NCBI GenBank assembly: GCA_030268105.1
Contig: BSDZ01000019.1
Location: 474,001 to 538,000 of the forward strand
DNA from: Volvox africanus
Lineage: Eukaryota; Chlorophyta; Chlorophyceae; Chlamydomonadales; Volvocaceae
DNA: 64,000 nucleotides
Direction of reading: 5' to 3'
Position numbers and translations under genes: made by a program
Shown: positions 11,830-24,400 of the stretch, piece after piece
Layout: each line of letters begins with the position of its first letter
How positions within the stretch are numbered: position 1 is the stretch's first letter
The notes under the pieces: generated by a model
The model's input: only the letters and a program-made list of their open reading frames with translations
Told to the model about the DNA's origin: nothing
Databases searched by the model: none

Positions 11830-14800
11830 TCACTCCGAAAACAGCACCTTGGAAACAAAATCGCAGATGCGCAGGACGAGTGCAGTACTTTTGAGTACCT
11901 GCTTTTGTCTCATGACGAGGTAATTGGAGCACATGGACCGATGGTGCAGTGGGAAAACTCGGGAAGCTTGCTTGGAGAAAAACCCGGTTACAAACACGGC
12001 TACTGCATAAGCCATAAGCTTGGGGTCCAGTTGCAATGAGCTGAGCGCCGCCGCCGTCAGAGGCCCGTTGCCCCAATCGCCAAAAGGCTTGTTCTCCAAG
12101 TCCAGTTCGTCCAGCAGCCTCAAAAAATGCGCAGCCTTGGACTGCAAGTGTGCAAGGAAAGCGGAAATAGGGAGTAAAAAGGCATAGTAGTGGATCTACC
12201 GCTAAAACCAGTCTATCGACCGAACCTGGCCAGGCTACAAGGAATCTTCAATTTTGGTAGGCAGTCCGTGGATTTCGGTTAATGTTCTTCCACATCGTTC
12301 ACCGGGATCGCATCTCAGATACACTTGCTGCAGATGGCGCAAAACGTCTCAGAGCAGGTGCGCAGAGTCACGAAGTTCGATTACTCCGGAGCTTTCAGCA
12401 GCCTACCTTCATGTCTTCCCACCGCATCAGCTGCTTCATGGCAGCTGCTGCACCCAGGCGCACCAGCACCTGCAAGCCCTCCCATGGTCCCGCCGCCAGA
12501 TTTATCAGTAACTGCAGCAGCAAAGGAACTGCCGCCCGCAGGTCGGCCACCACCTTTCTTGTCACAAGGTACGTAAGTCCTGACCGGAGCGGCAGGCCGG
12601 AGGTGGAGAAAAGGAGGCTAGTGAGCGAACGAGACGGGCAGGGGCTGATATTAATTAAACCTCCGGGGCAGCCAGTCACAGGAAATAGTCAGAAGGATAT
12701 ATCAAGATAGGGTGCAGGAGTGGTTGCCGAGAGACACCAAGTGGGCGCCTTACCAGGAGGACACGGCAAGCAATTCTTAACCCTAACCCTCAAGAAAAAG
12801 ATACTCTAAGCGCAGGAGGATAAAGCAAGCACTACATACTTGCTGCAGATAATGACAGGTCATCAGCAACGTAAGTATTATTATCATGATATATAATAGA
12901 CTACACACCTAGGCCAAAACTGCTCCTGAGGCAAGTTTGGGCTCACTGAGACGGAATGAGGGCCGATACAGCAATGTTATGAAAGCCGCAAGTATACCCC
13001 ACCCAGCCACGCAGCCATTCACGTCACTGACCTGTCGAGCGCAGTCCTGACCCGAGGCCCTCAGGGGTGATGGGTTCAATGTAGCACGGCTCCATCATGT
13101 TGACGGCCACCAGGACTGCGTCCGCTGAGCGACCCAGTAGCGTGACAAGCTTGATTAGCAGGTCGCTGTTCAGCACCTCCGCCAGCTGCACATCGTTGCT
13201 CCTGAGCCTGGCCCCGAGTACCTGTCAAGGCGACCAACACGGAATTGGTATGGCATGTGGGGCACTGTTCAAACCACGCATAGATAGGTAGTGTGCGCAC
13301 ACATAACCAACAGCAAAGGAAGCTGGCCCGACGGGTGCACAAAAACGTGAGCAAAACAAAGAAGTGCCGTACCCATACGGCTTTCTCAATACGACATTTT
13401 TAAGGAGATGACTAAGGCCTCCGAGGCTTCTGCGCACCTTGCTCAGGAAGCCAGCAGCACACAAGCCCCCGTGCAGAATCCGCGCGTCCTTGACCTCGCC
13501 GGCTGCAGCACGTCTGCACGCCAGGTCCACCATCTCAATCATGGGCCCTGTGACATCGTCGCCACACAGCGCTGGGGACAGCGGTATGTCCGCCTTGGAG
13601 GACAGGTGCAAGGCGACCTGCGTACGAAATGGAGTGAACTGAATTTCATTTCCTGTGAACTGGCCAAAAACAAACGTCGCCGTTTCACACCATGTGTTCC
13701 TATGTTACAGGTTACTTCATTACTTGATTAATGTGGGTTCATATGTGGGTTCGGAAGTCTTCCACGGCACACCAGGACAACGGCATGTTTTCCATGACGA
13801 TGGTAGCATACAAGCAAAAGTAGTATCACATCACAAAAGTATTCAAACCTTCCCGGCCCCTCCACCGTCCAGCCTCGCACGTGCGCCACCGCAGTCGCCA
13901 CCTTGTAGCCTTCTCCGGCCGCATGGGCCAGACCGGCCCTCACGGCAACCCCAAGAGCTTGAGCCCCTGATCCGACAGCGGCACCTGGCCCGTGGAGGAC
14001 GTCGTCGCTGCAGCGAGGAAATGCAGGAGCGATTTGAGGATCTCCATGTTGCACGGCGGCAGTTGTGGAGCGGGTACTGAGGACTCCATCTCAGCACTTT
14101 CAGAGCACGGATCTGTGGGTTGCAGAGTAGCATCATTGCGCAGCCTTATTAAACAGTGTGGAGGAGAGGCGGGATGGACAGAGGGCTACTATTGTAACTA
14201 GTAGCAGCTGCTGCAGTGCTGCCATCATGGGGGGAATCAAAGCTGCAAAGCTAATCGGATTAGCATTTTCTGATTAGGAACTCAACTCATTCACGCCAAG
14301 TGGATAGACATCAACACGTTTACAACATTGGTACAGCAAGCCACTACCAACCTGCCACAACCACAGCTGCTCACCCTGAACTCCTTGTACCAGCCACTCA
14401 TGCAAGTTGAAGGCAAGGAGGTCCGTCACTGTGGCCAGGCCTTATAGACGGATGGTGTCACCTATGGGGATGAGGAGGCCGCGGACGACACCAGTTTTTG
14501 CAGGTGCCGGTGCAGCGACTTGAGTTTGAAAAGAACCAAGGTGTGCAGCGGCTGCTTCAACTGCTTAACCAGGGAATGCTGGACTTGTCCGTGCGCGTAA
14601 TGGTGTCCGCCACCTATGGGGATGAGGAGGCCGCGGATGACAGCACCTCAGCAAAACCCTAAGTCCAGCATCCCCTGGTTAAGCAGTTGAAGCAGCCGCT
14701 GCACACCTTGGTTCTTTTCAAACTCAAGTCGCTGCGCCGGCACCTGCAAAAACCGTAGGACACAGCTCAACACCTCATATGCATGTCATCAACTAGTGGA

Positions 14801-16158
14801 TGACAAAATGAGGTATAATATGCAGCGAAGCAGGTGGAAGGTGTGAGCACAGCCCCGTGGAGGAACTGGTCATGATCAAGTTCCATGTCCCCCACGGCCG
14901 TGTGAATGGTAGGTAGGTGTGAATCATAGTGTGCACGTCTCTAATTGACATTACGATTACTGCTTATTTGCAGCCTATTATTCACTTCTGCTAGCTATCA
15001 TTCAAATCGGTTTGTATATATGGTAAGTAAGGAACACAGGAGGCAATCATCATGATGAGTACCTGTTGAAGCCTTAGAACTCTATAACTATGAACCCCGT
15101 CCATGCCCGCAACACTCACACATACCTGAAGGACCATGATGGAAAGGAGGGCCATGGCACCACGGACGAGCAACTGCTGCTGAGGGCACTGAGGGGGTTG
15201 TGTTGCGGGCTTGCTTACTCCAGCCTTGAACCATCTTCACAAATGCACCAATAATGTACATGGACTGCTTCAGCTGGTCCAGCAACTCCGAAGTCTTCTC
15301 CCGCAAACAACTCACACAGTAAACCCATAGCGGCTATTGCCAGGTCGTTCCATCATGCACATATTAATGTAAGGTTGTAGTCCAGCAGGCACCGACGGAA
15401 CCAAAGAAAGCTGCTGCAAAAAGTTGCGATGATGATGTCGGAGTTTTCAGCATGACACCTACAAAGAGCCCTCAGAGCTTCCACGGCAGCTATCTGCACC
15501 TGCACATTCAAAAGATGCTGAACGTACCACACAGGGTTACATGAATTGGGACCCTAGAAAAGGATAGCCGCCTCAGTATGTTGTGGAAGACATGCGACGC
15601 GCCTTGAAGTCGGCCAAGTCAGCCGATAGGGAACGCGTTCTTCGGCACATCGCCTACTTGGCTGGTCACGGCAGGCGAATGCAGAGCGCGCTGGGTCGAG
15701 GGCACATTACAGAAGACGTATGTACTTGCCTGCGATCTGGCCGTTCGGCGGTGAGTTTCGAAACGGGGCTCTGTCTCAACCCCCCGCCCGTTGATCGGCT
15801 CTGCCGGCAGAAGCCAGGCACAAAGCAACATTCCTAAGATTCCGTCGTTACCTGCTGCGATAATGAGGAAAAGTTAATCGCAGCAAGTAACGACGGAATC
15901 TCAGGAATGTTGCTTTGTTCCTGGCTTCTGCCGGCAGAGCCGATCATCCGGGGGGTTGAGACAGAGCCCCGTTTCGAAACTCACCGCCGAACGGCCAGAT
16001 CGCAGGCAAGTACATACGTCTTCTGTAATGTGCCCTCGACCCAGCGCGCTCTGCATTCGCCTGCCGTGACCAGCCAAGTAGGCGATGTGCCGAAGAACGC
16101 GTTCCCTATCGGCTGACTTGGCCGACTTCAAGGCGCGTCGCATGTCTTCCACAACATA
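11830..16158 (-). CDS. Armadillo/HEAT-like repeat protein (partial model)
   Basis: Candidate exons on the minus strand translate to Leu/Ala-rich helical repeats of ARM type, such as QIAAVEALRALCR and VRGAMALLSIMVLQ. Best-supported exons: 15985-16158 (58 codons, phase 0/0), about 15446-15508, 15217-15290, 15128-15180, 13944-14089, 13438-13617 (60 codons, phase 0/0), 13052-13221, 12407-12557 and 11830-12141 (final, stop at 11830). The run 13617-11830 joins in phase throughout. ARM solenoids bind proteins; no catalytic motif is seen, so the role is unknown. The true start is not found: 15985-16158 begins at an acceptor-like site, and an ATG at 14089 is an alternative start. Two introns hold inverted copies of exons of this gene (15517-16218 and 14493-14754). 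The middle (14100-15100) is poorly resolved, so the gene may be damaged there. Confidence 0.6.
14493..14754. repeat. Inverted duplication of an ARM-like exon (hairpin, ~90-bp arms)
   Basis: The left arm (about 14493-14583, plus strand) and right arm (about 14663-14754, minus strand) encode the same peptide, beginning VP[VA]QRLEFEKNQG and ending LLNQGMLDL, with very few substitutions. About 80 bp separates them. A neighbouring segment with the frame TYGDEEAADD occurs twice in direct orientation, at about 14455-14490 and 14607-14641. The right arm has the same strand as the surrounding ARM gene. A transcript across this segment would fold into a hairpin. Confidence 0.85.
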
Positions 16159-16218
16159 CTGAGGCGGCTATCCTTTTCTAGGGTCCCAATTCATGTAACC
16201 CTGTGTGGTACGTTCAGC
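15517..16218. repeat. Near-perfect inverted repeat, ~345-bp arms, ~16-bp loop
   Basis: Bases 15517-15860 and 15877-16218 are reverse complements with only a handful of substitutions and short indels, around a loop at about 15861-15876. Each arm contains the same 58-codon exon (frame containing VEDMRRALKSAKSADRER) plus its GTGAGT donor and flanking intron sequence. The right arm lies in the sense of the ARM gene and fits its exon chain. The left arm is then an inverted copy placed in the following intron. Such near-identity implies recent origin or gene conversion between the arms. Confidence 0.95.
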
Positions 16219-18136
16219 TTACACCCCCGAGGTCACTCCGCTTGCGCAACAGCAGCAGAAAGGGCGCAGAACGGTGGATTCAATCAACCAGCTGTCAAAA
16301 GGTGAAGATATAAAACAGTACCACAATTCAGGGGTGAAAATCCAGAGGGTCTTTAAAAATGCTGTTCTGCGTCTCGCCATATCGTATCAACAAAGGGTTA
16401 ACACTACAGGACCGTGTTCCGAGCCCCAACGACATTTCGTACTATTCGTAGACACGCTCAATTCATTGGCATTAATAATATCATGCGATATAATCATACG
16501 AATTCTTGGAAGGTTTGCTGAGAAGTGCTGAAGGATAATCTCTGTGTACCCGAACAAAGCCGAAAGGTACGTTTGAAACGGGTCCCACGCTCCTTGATGG
16601 ACATGAGAGTGTGGGAAAGCCGGGACAGATGTGCTACAACATAAGGCTAATATGCGCACTAACGGTGAATAGGACGACCTCACAGCCAAACCTGAATTCC
16701 ACAGGTTGTGCACCAGGACAAAGCGCAATACCAGCTCATCGTGTCCAGCTATTTAGAGTTTTGTAAGATGAATGTAAAAACAATCCGAAAGAAGTCCATG
16801 AAAGCCCCTTGCCCAATCTGTGATGTGGTTGGCGCAGCAAACTCGGTTATGTGCTTGCTGGAGGATTAGAGCGCTCCTTAACACGCAGATCCACACCATC
16901 ATGGCGCATGTGACGCGCAGGTCTTTGTTCCAGAAGTTTGGCTTTAGCACTTTGGTCTACCCCTCCGCCCTACCCCAGCGGCGTCTTTGTACGTTTGTAG
17001 CATAAGGCAAGATCGTGATGGCCACATGATCTTTATTTGTCTCGTGTCCCGCAGCATCAACAGCGCCACTTAACGTTGTTCACTGGTCTAGGATTTCGTA
17101 GAGTACCCAGTTTCCCACTCCGTGGTCATTCGGTGGGCGGCGCCTGTGGACGACGATGGGCTAATCCGGGGCTCATCCTTGCATTGGGCCCGTAAAGCTG
17201 GACGTTCCCGGCCTAGAACAGTAGGAAGGAGTCCCGTGACCGTATTACGAATGTAATCGGAATTACATTCGATACGTTGGACCCACATGTGACGTCCCAA
17301 GATTTTTTTTGACTGTCGACAGCCTGGCATGCATCTGTCCAACCCCCTCAGATTGTACGTGGGCGGTAGCAGAATCTATGTGCCTCCGTAAGAAAACCCA
17401 CGACAGCCCGGCAGCCATCTAAGAGCACACATAACCCAGCCCAACCCTAAGCCTACCTCCATCGTACATCTGCAAACGCGCGCTATGAGTGTGTGATCAT
17501 TCACACGGATTCTCCAACCAAATCATACTTCACACCCCCTTCCACCTCTTTCAGCCCCGAGTCATAAAAGCCAAGTCCGAGTGAGGAGCATGCGATTTAT
17601 GAACGACAGGACTCCGAAACCAAATCCTTACATCGGCCAAAGCTGATGGCATTTGGAGTCCTGTCGCACGCTGCCAAGGACAACCGATTCACAACTTCAG
17701 GTGGGTAGCCAGGAAGACCCAGATGCGGTACATCACGTCTACCCCTTATCTTCGACCCCCCTCTTTCTTTCCTTTGCGAATGCTTGGAAGCCAGCAGATG
17801 ATGCATCCCGCCCACACAAACCTCTCGGTTCGGCATGTGCGTATCCTCCGTCAAGGCAAGCGCTTCTTGTCCGCGCTTGCCATCACCTAGATCATCACTC
17901 CCTCCCCTCAAAAGACCAGATCTTTACATCGGATACTCATTCGGGCAGAGCGCCTCTAGCACGCCCACGCCCTCGAGGGCTCTTATCCGAGGTTGGGCAT
18001 CCCCTAACTCAACAAGGAAGAATCCTCACCCCACATCAAAGCGCTCTCATCTCTCCTATCCCCCTCTCGTCCTCATCATCTTGCCCGGCGGATTGTGATT
18101 TCACAAGGCGCACTCCATCCAGAAACACTCAGCTGC
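16219..18136. other. Intergenic region left of DDX27
   Basis: No exon chain is recognised. The right part should contain the 3' UTR of the DDX27-type gene. A small hairpin (arms near 17603 and 17668, sharing GACAGGACTCC) lies here. Open frames of 60-160 codons have no family-like features. Confidence 0.5.
17924..17928 (-). promoter_or_regulatory. TGTAA poly(A) signal candidate for DDX27
   Basis: TTACA on the plus strand reads TGTAA on the gene strand, about 210 bases past the DDX27 stop. TGTAA is the common poly(A) signal in Chlamydomonas and Volvox. Another copy is further on, near 17627, so the site used is uncertain. Confidence 0.4.
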
Positions 18137-21100
18137 TCAGCGTCTCTTAAACCGGGACTTGCTCTTAAAGGCATTCTTACCCTTGCCGCCGCGCCGCAAC
18201 TTGTTAACTTCGGTACGGCTGAGCTGTGATCGAAGTTTGCCGCCGAACCGGCCAACGGACTTCATGGCTGCGTCGCCTCCGCCATTCACGGACAGCTTGC
18301 GGGGCCGCGCGGTATTCAGGCCGTCGCCTACAAAAAGTCCGCCGCTAGCATCCCCGCTGCCAGCATCTCCAGTCTTCTGCTTCTTGCTCTTTTTCTTGGA
18401 CTTCTTGCTGCCGGCCTTCAAGCCTACAAAGGTGCAAGGCCTCGGAAATGTCACCATGGTATTGGTAATTGGGCACCGAAGGCGCAAACAAGCACACAAA
18501 CGCACAAGCCCTCATTGATTTTCTCACACACCACTTTCCCTGTAGTGTTAGGATTCTTCTATCTTGACCAATCTTCTAGTCATTCTTTTACACATCGTAG
18601 TCGCTTTCTTAGACCTTCGTCCGCTTTCTAAACGCAACCTTCCGCACGAAGTCACAAGGTCAGAGCTCAAAGGCACACTCACCCGTGATCTGCTGCGCGG
18701 CCATCTTTGCCGCCTTGGTGGATGTCAGGCCGTGCTGCTGCTGCAGCTCACGCGCTAGAGTCTTGATGGACCGCGCCTTGAGCTTGTTGGCCTCTGCCTC
18801 TGGGTCCTGAAGGCAGGGAAGGACAGAGGGGTGTGAAGATGAGGTGAGGAAGGAAGGGGAGAGGGGGAGAGGGGGAGAGGGGGAGAGGGGAGGACATGGA
18901 ATCACACAAAACGGTAAAAGGGGATAACAGCAATGCGGTGAATGGAAAGGAGAAGCAATGGGTGGCTACTGGCAGTGGCACTGACTGACTTATTATTTCA
19001 GTAAGATTAAGAGCCTTGCACGCGGCCTTCACTTGCACTCCCGAAGCAACCTTCTCGCGGCTTCCAATCCCCCCTAGTATCGAAACACTGAGACACGGGT
19101 CTTCCTGATTCACACATACCCAGACTTGGAACTTACCTTTGCGGTCTTACGCTTGCCCGCCTTCTCCTCCTTCGCCTCCTTGGCCACCTCTGCCTTACGA
19201 GCCGCACGCTTCTCTGCCTTGCTGAGTGACGTGGACTTCTGCCAAGCGAAGGCAAAGGCGAATGTGAGGAAAGCGACAAGTGTTGTAGCATCTGAAAGTG
19301 ACGGATTGAGGTAGACATGGAATGGAAAGGAAAATGAGCGGGTTTCGGATCCAGGGAGCGACGGGGCCAGAACCCCATTGACATAAACTTAACCAGCTAA
19401 CTAACCACTACCAACTAACAGCATCCGTATTAGTGTGACAAAAGGTAAAAAAATCATAAATACCATACGTTTTCCGTTGCGTTACAGTACTAGGGTTTGG
19501 GCGGGGGCCACGGAACGTGGCGTGAAATGCTCTGGTAGCTGTTTTATTAGACGGAATAAATGTGGGAATCCTGACGATAACACGCATGATGTTCCGTTCG
19601 AACGTTTACGCAAACCTCACCTTGTTGGGGGCAGCTGAACCGGCACCCCCGCCGCCCTCGTCGCCGTCCTCATCGTCCTCCACCTCCTCCCCAGCCGATA
19701 CAGCGGCGCTGCGCTTGCGTAAGTCTTTTTTCTGTCGGTCGTTCATGAACCAGGTCCTCCTCGGGCGGGCCAGAATCTCACCTTCATGTTCAAGCATGTT
19801 GGAGACCTACAAACGCAGCAAAAAGCCAAAACGCAGGCGCTCGGAAAAGATGAGGATTGTGGACGTGAACGCAACAAACACAGGAAGCTAAGTCGCACAC
19901 TTCGATAAAAACAAATCGAAGCTAACTGTTCGGAGGACAAGCGGGTGCTTCGGCCAAATTTGAAAGTCGAGAAAGAACGTCCGAAATCCGACAAATATTC
20001 AAACTATCAACCCGTAAAAATCCTGAATATGCTCAAGAATAATAAATATGAAACGAGAACTAAAAACAAGATACGGAAATTCCAACCGAAACAGCAAAAG
20101 TCTAAAAGTCCAAAACCTTACCTTGTTCGCCTCCATCTCCGCCTTCCGTAGATCCGCCTCCTGGCGCTCCTCCGCGAGAATGGCCGCCACATCAGACTGC
20201 GTGTGTTTGTGTATGTGTATGTGTTTATGGAGGGAAAGCGGGAAGTGGGGTAAGACGAGAGTTTCCCCGGCGGAATAACGAAGTGCCGACTTTTTGGGTT
20301 GCGGGGATTGGGGGGGGGGGGGTTGCGAAGTGGAAAAAACGAATCCTGGTGCTGGATGGTAGGGGTGGGGGAACAAGGATAAAAGCAGGCAAGCTAGCCC
20401 ACTGTGTACGTGGAAGCTGGTGCCAAGAGGCGCAAATGCGCGCTGGAACACGCACCTCCATGTTCTCGATTCGCGCATGCCACTGCGCCACTGCTTGTGG
20501 AGGCACCAGCCGCTGACGCAGCGCTACACTGCCCCCCGCCTTGCCGCCGCCGCCGCCGCCACCTACCCTGCAAGGGCGTTGGCATATGCGGGCGCAGAAG
20601 TTGGGATGGTTGAGCCCCTTGCATCGACTGACTGGATCCATTCCTTTCCTTTCCTGCCCTCCCCTCGACCGTCAACTGTCAACCGTCGACCATCAAGCGT
20701 CCTTTACCTTGCCGACATATTCTCTTCTTAGGACACTGAGCAACGCGACAAATTGTGACCACGACACATCCAACCGTCATGCCGAGACCGATTAAAGGAA
20801 TATTAGACATGCAGCCACTGTCCTGTCTCAGCGAATTACAAATATAATTCATACTACACAAATATATGTACATAACATGTAAAGATATATACACATACAT
20901 TTTAGACACACATAAGATTTTAACATTTACAGCTTCTAAAAAGATATCGCTTTGATAGGGAGCCTGAACTCGGTCCCGGATTTGCAGCCCCGGATCTGGA
21001 TCCAGTTCCAGATCCAGATCCACTTCCCGCACCTTCGGGTCAGCTCCTTTAGCAGGGCCCGGTCCCCGTCCTCCACGAGGGTCACCGCCACACCGGCAGC

Positions 21101-21379
21101 ACCGGCACGAGCAGTACGGCCGATTCTGTGAAGATACGTCTCTAACTTGCTCGGTGCGTCGTAGTTGAGCACCACCTGACGCGGGGGAAGAGGTTTACAC
21201 GAGGGAAAGGTAGAGAGAGAAAGACTGCATACATGTACGGGAATCACCAAGCGGGAAAAACCTTGCAAAGTCCGTGTTCGGCTTGACGCCATATCTCGTG
21301 CACTCTGTATGCACTGCTGGCCGCTATTGCATGCATGACCATTTCAGTGCACAATCCTGGTGAGGCCAGCCCACCACCC

Positions 21380-21410
<31 letters not shown>

Positions 21411-24400
21411 GGCTCGGCTGTTACAGCACTCCTTGTTGATCTGGCTTTCCAGATTTCCAAACCACAAGCGGCGAGAATGTCTTACGGGAGGTACACAACT
21501 TCCCGGAATGGTCGGCACATTACAGCATTGACCTTCAGCTGCGTGTTTTTCGTCTTCTTCAAGTAACATCCTCCCTCTCCCTCTCCCTCTCCCTCTCCCT
21601 CTCCCTCTCCCTCTCCCTCTCCCTCTCCCTCTCCCTCTCCCTCTCCCTCTCCCTCTCCCTCTCCCTCTCCCTCTCCCTCTCCCTCTCCCTCTCCCTCTCC
21701 CTCTCCCTCTCCCTCTCCCTCTCCCTCTCCCTCTCCCTCTCCCTCTCCCTCTCCCTCTCCCTCTCCCTCCCCATTCTCTCCATCTCTTCCCACGCACCTC
21801 CACGCCTTGGATGTCCAGTCCTCGTGCCGCCACGTCAGTTGCCATCAGGAAGGCCGTCTCTCCACGCCGAAATGACTCCAGGGATTCCAACCGGGCAGTC
21901 TGACTCATGTTGCCGTGCAGCTCGGCTGGAGGAGATGAAACCCGAGGAGGAACAGAGGGGAAGAGATGCACAGCATGAGGCAGCGAAAGAGGATCATCAA
22001 CATTAACAACATCAAACATCATCAACAGCATCACTATATAAGGTATTTCCTATGTAATAATAATCTATAATACTATCCTATAGAATAATATATAATATAA
22101 TATTCTATAAAATTGTATATATTACGTAATAAATATTAATTAATTTTGTTAACGACAGCAATAACCATAATCGCCAACTGCATGAACAAGCATTAACTGC
22201 AACGTCTCTTACCCGCTGGCGGCAGCTTGGCTAGCCCAAACAAAATCTTCAGGCGGTGCGCCCTTTGTTTGGTGGAGCAGAAGACGATGGTGCGGCCTGA
22301 GGAGAAGGAACGGCTGCACAGCGCCAGACACACCGCCTCCTTGGTCGCGGCAGCGGCAGGGCCTTTCAGCCGCACGATCTGGCGGGTGGTGCGAAGGAAG
22401 GGCGCAGGGGAAGGAGGAAGCTATTACGTGGATGAGAACAAACAATCAGAAGGGAAGGGGCTGAGATAAACAACCGTCACTACCGATAGCGTTACCGGAC
22501 ATGAAAGGTGCCAGTGCTCGCGCTATCACGCGGGTGCATAGTATAATGGCCAAAAACAACGGACCCATGGGTCACAAGACCCCTTTCCCAGGGGCAACTT
22601 ATACATGAAAAACCGGCCGATGTCGACAGAGGCAAATTGAACACTTAAGTTTGATGTCTGTGCGGAGCCATTTGAAGTGTGAGGGTACTGCACCGTACCA
22701 CCTCCCACCTGTTGCAAACTAGGTTCCTCATACTTCTTGCTTCAATTTAATCCTACGGCTCTCTAAAGCGCTTTACCTACTAGAGTAATTGCACTGCAAA
22801 AAAACATACGACAATAATACCGTACCTCTTGCGTCAGCAGTTCTGGCGCTGCCCTTGCCGCGTCAGCCGCCAGTCGCACCGGTTGCTTGAGCGAGAGGGA
22901 CACCAGGTCGCGAACCTAGGAACGGGGGCGAAGGCGTTTATGGTTATGTGTGTATATGTATATAATTTTATAGGTGGGCAAGGCGAGAGATTAGGAAAGC
23001 TAAATGAGAGGCAAGATGTAGGTATTGAGAACTGGAAAATGTTCAGGTGTGCGGAATAAGAGACAAAGAAAGGACAGGCACGGGGTCAGAGATAAAGTGA
23101 TAACAAGAACGATGAAGGGGAGGTTGAGGAGGTGGCGTCCGGGACACCTCACCTCAATCAGCCCAATCAACTACATGCGCGTCCGGCCATGGTTTCCTTG
23201 GTTGCTTCCCTTACCCTCCCACTCCACGTCACCGCACAGCCTGCTTCCTTCCTTTACCCTCCCACTCCACGTCACCCCACAGCCTGCTTCCTTCCCTTAC
23301 CCTCCCACTCCACGTCACCCCACAGCCTGCTTCCTTCCCTTACCCTCCCACTCCACGTCACCCCACAGCCTGCTTCCTTCCCTTACCCTCCCACTCCACG
23401 TCACCCCACAGCCTGCTTCCTTCCCTTACCCTCCCACTCCACGTCACCGCACAGCCTGCTTCCTTCCCTTACCCTCCCACTCCACGTCACCCCACAGCCT
23501 GCTTCCTTCCCTTACCCTCCCACTCCACGTCACCCCACAGCCTGCTTCCTTCCCTTACCCTCCCACTCCACGTCACCGCACAGCCTGCTTCCTTCCCTTA
23601 CCCTCCCACTCCACGTCACCGCACAGCCTGCTTCCTTCCCTTACCCTCCCACTCCACGTCACCCCACAGCCTGCTTCCTTCCCTTACCCTCCCACTCCAC
23701 GTCACCGCACAGCCTGCTTCCTTCCCTTACCCTCCCACTCCACGTCACCCCACAGCCTGCTTCCTTCCCTTACCCTCCCACTCCACGTCACCCCACAGCC
23801 TGCTTCCTCCTACTTCAGCAGTGCCTAAGACCCAAAATACCGTCCCTTCCCTGAAGCATCCTCCGGGCCTAACACGGCCATACACCGGTGCATAAAAGGC
23901 TTTCACTTCGCCGCCAGCAATAAGGCCGGTAGTACACATAAATACGGTTTCTCTTCTTCTTTTTACTGCTTTAATACGCGGTCTTGGCGGCTACCTAGCC
24001 TTGACGTCACAGCCCGTTTCCACTTTCCGACTTTAGACGACGTGGGCCATCATCCTCCACCTTCACGGTGGTTAGTCCTCGTTTCTTCAGTATCACCACT
24101 GTATCAGTGATCGTTTTATTCGCCTTCCCCCCCCCTTCTCTTTTGCACCTGGTCGTTGAAGGTGGCTGAGAAGAGCATGGTCTGGCGCTTCTTGGGGGCG
24201 CATCGAACCACCTCCATCACCTCCTCTCGGAACCCCATCTCTAAGAGTCTGCGGGATGGGCGGGTGTACGAGAGTACGACAGTGAGTGCAAGGAAGCCAT
24301 GAGCTATACCCGTATCTCCTGCTTTCCTGGTAACGGGAAGAGGGAGCACAAGGGTGCCAGCACACCTAATTGAGGGAACGCCAGTGCCGGAATGAGAACG

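Noticed and set aside
15583..16152. Two small genes both starting MEDMRRALKSAKSADRER on opposite strands
   Set aside because: They are the two arms of one inverted repeat. Each is an internal exon ending at a GTGAGT donor, with no independent start.
21324..22034. 236-codon Gly/Arg-rich frame and companions
   Set aside because: It crosses the CTCCCT array and reads through a real DDX27 exon (21798-21925) into introns. The exon itself is kept in the DDX27 model.
23204..23808. CRISPR-like array
   Set aside because: The repeat is a head-to-tail 43-bp minisatellite without unique spacers, in a eukaryotic intron.
23025..23854. Two overlapping frames of 240-267 codons with a Leu/Pro/His repeat
   Set aside because: They are the 43-bp minisatellite read in three frames, inside a DDX27 intron on the opposite strand.
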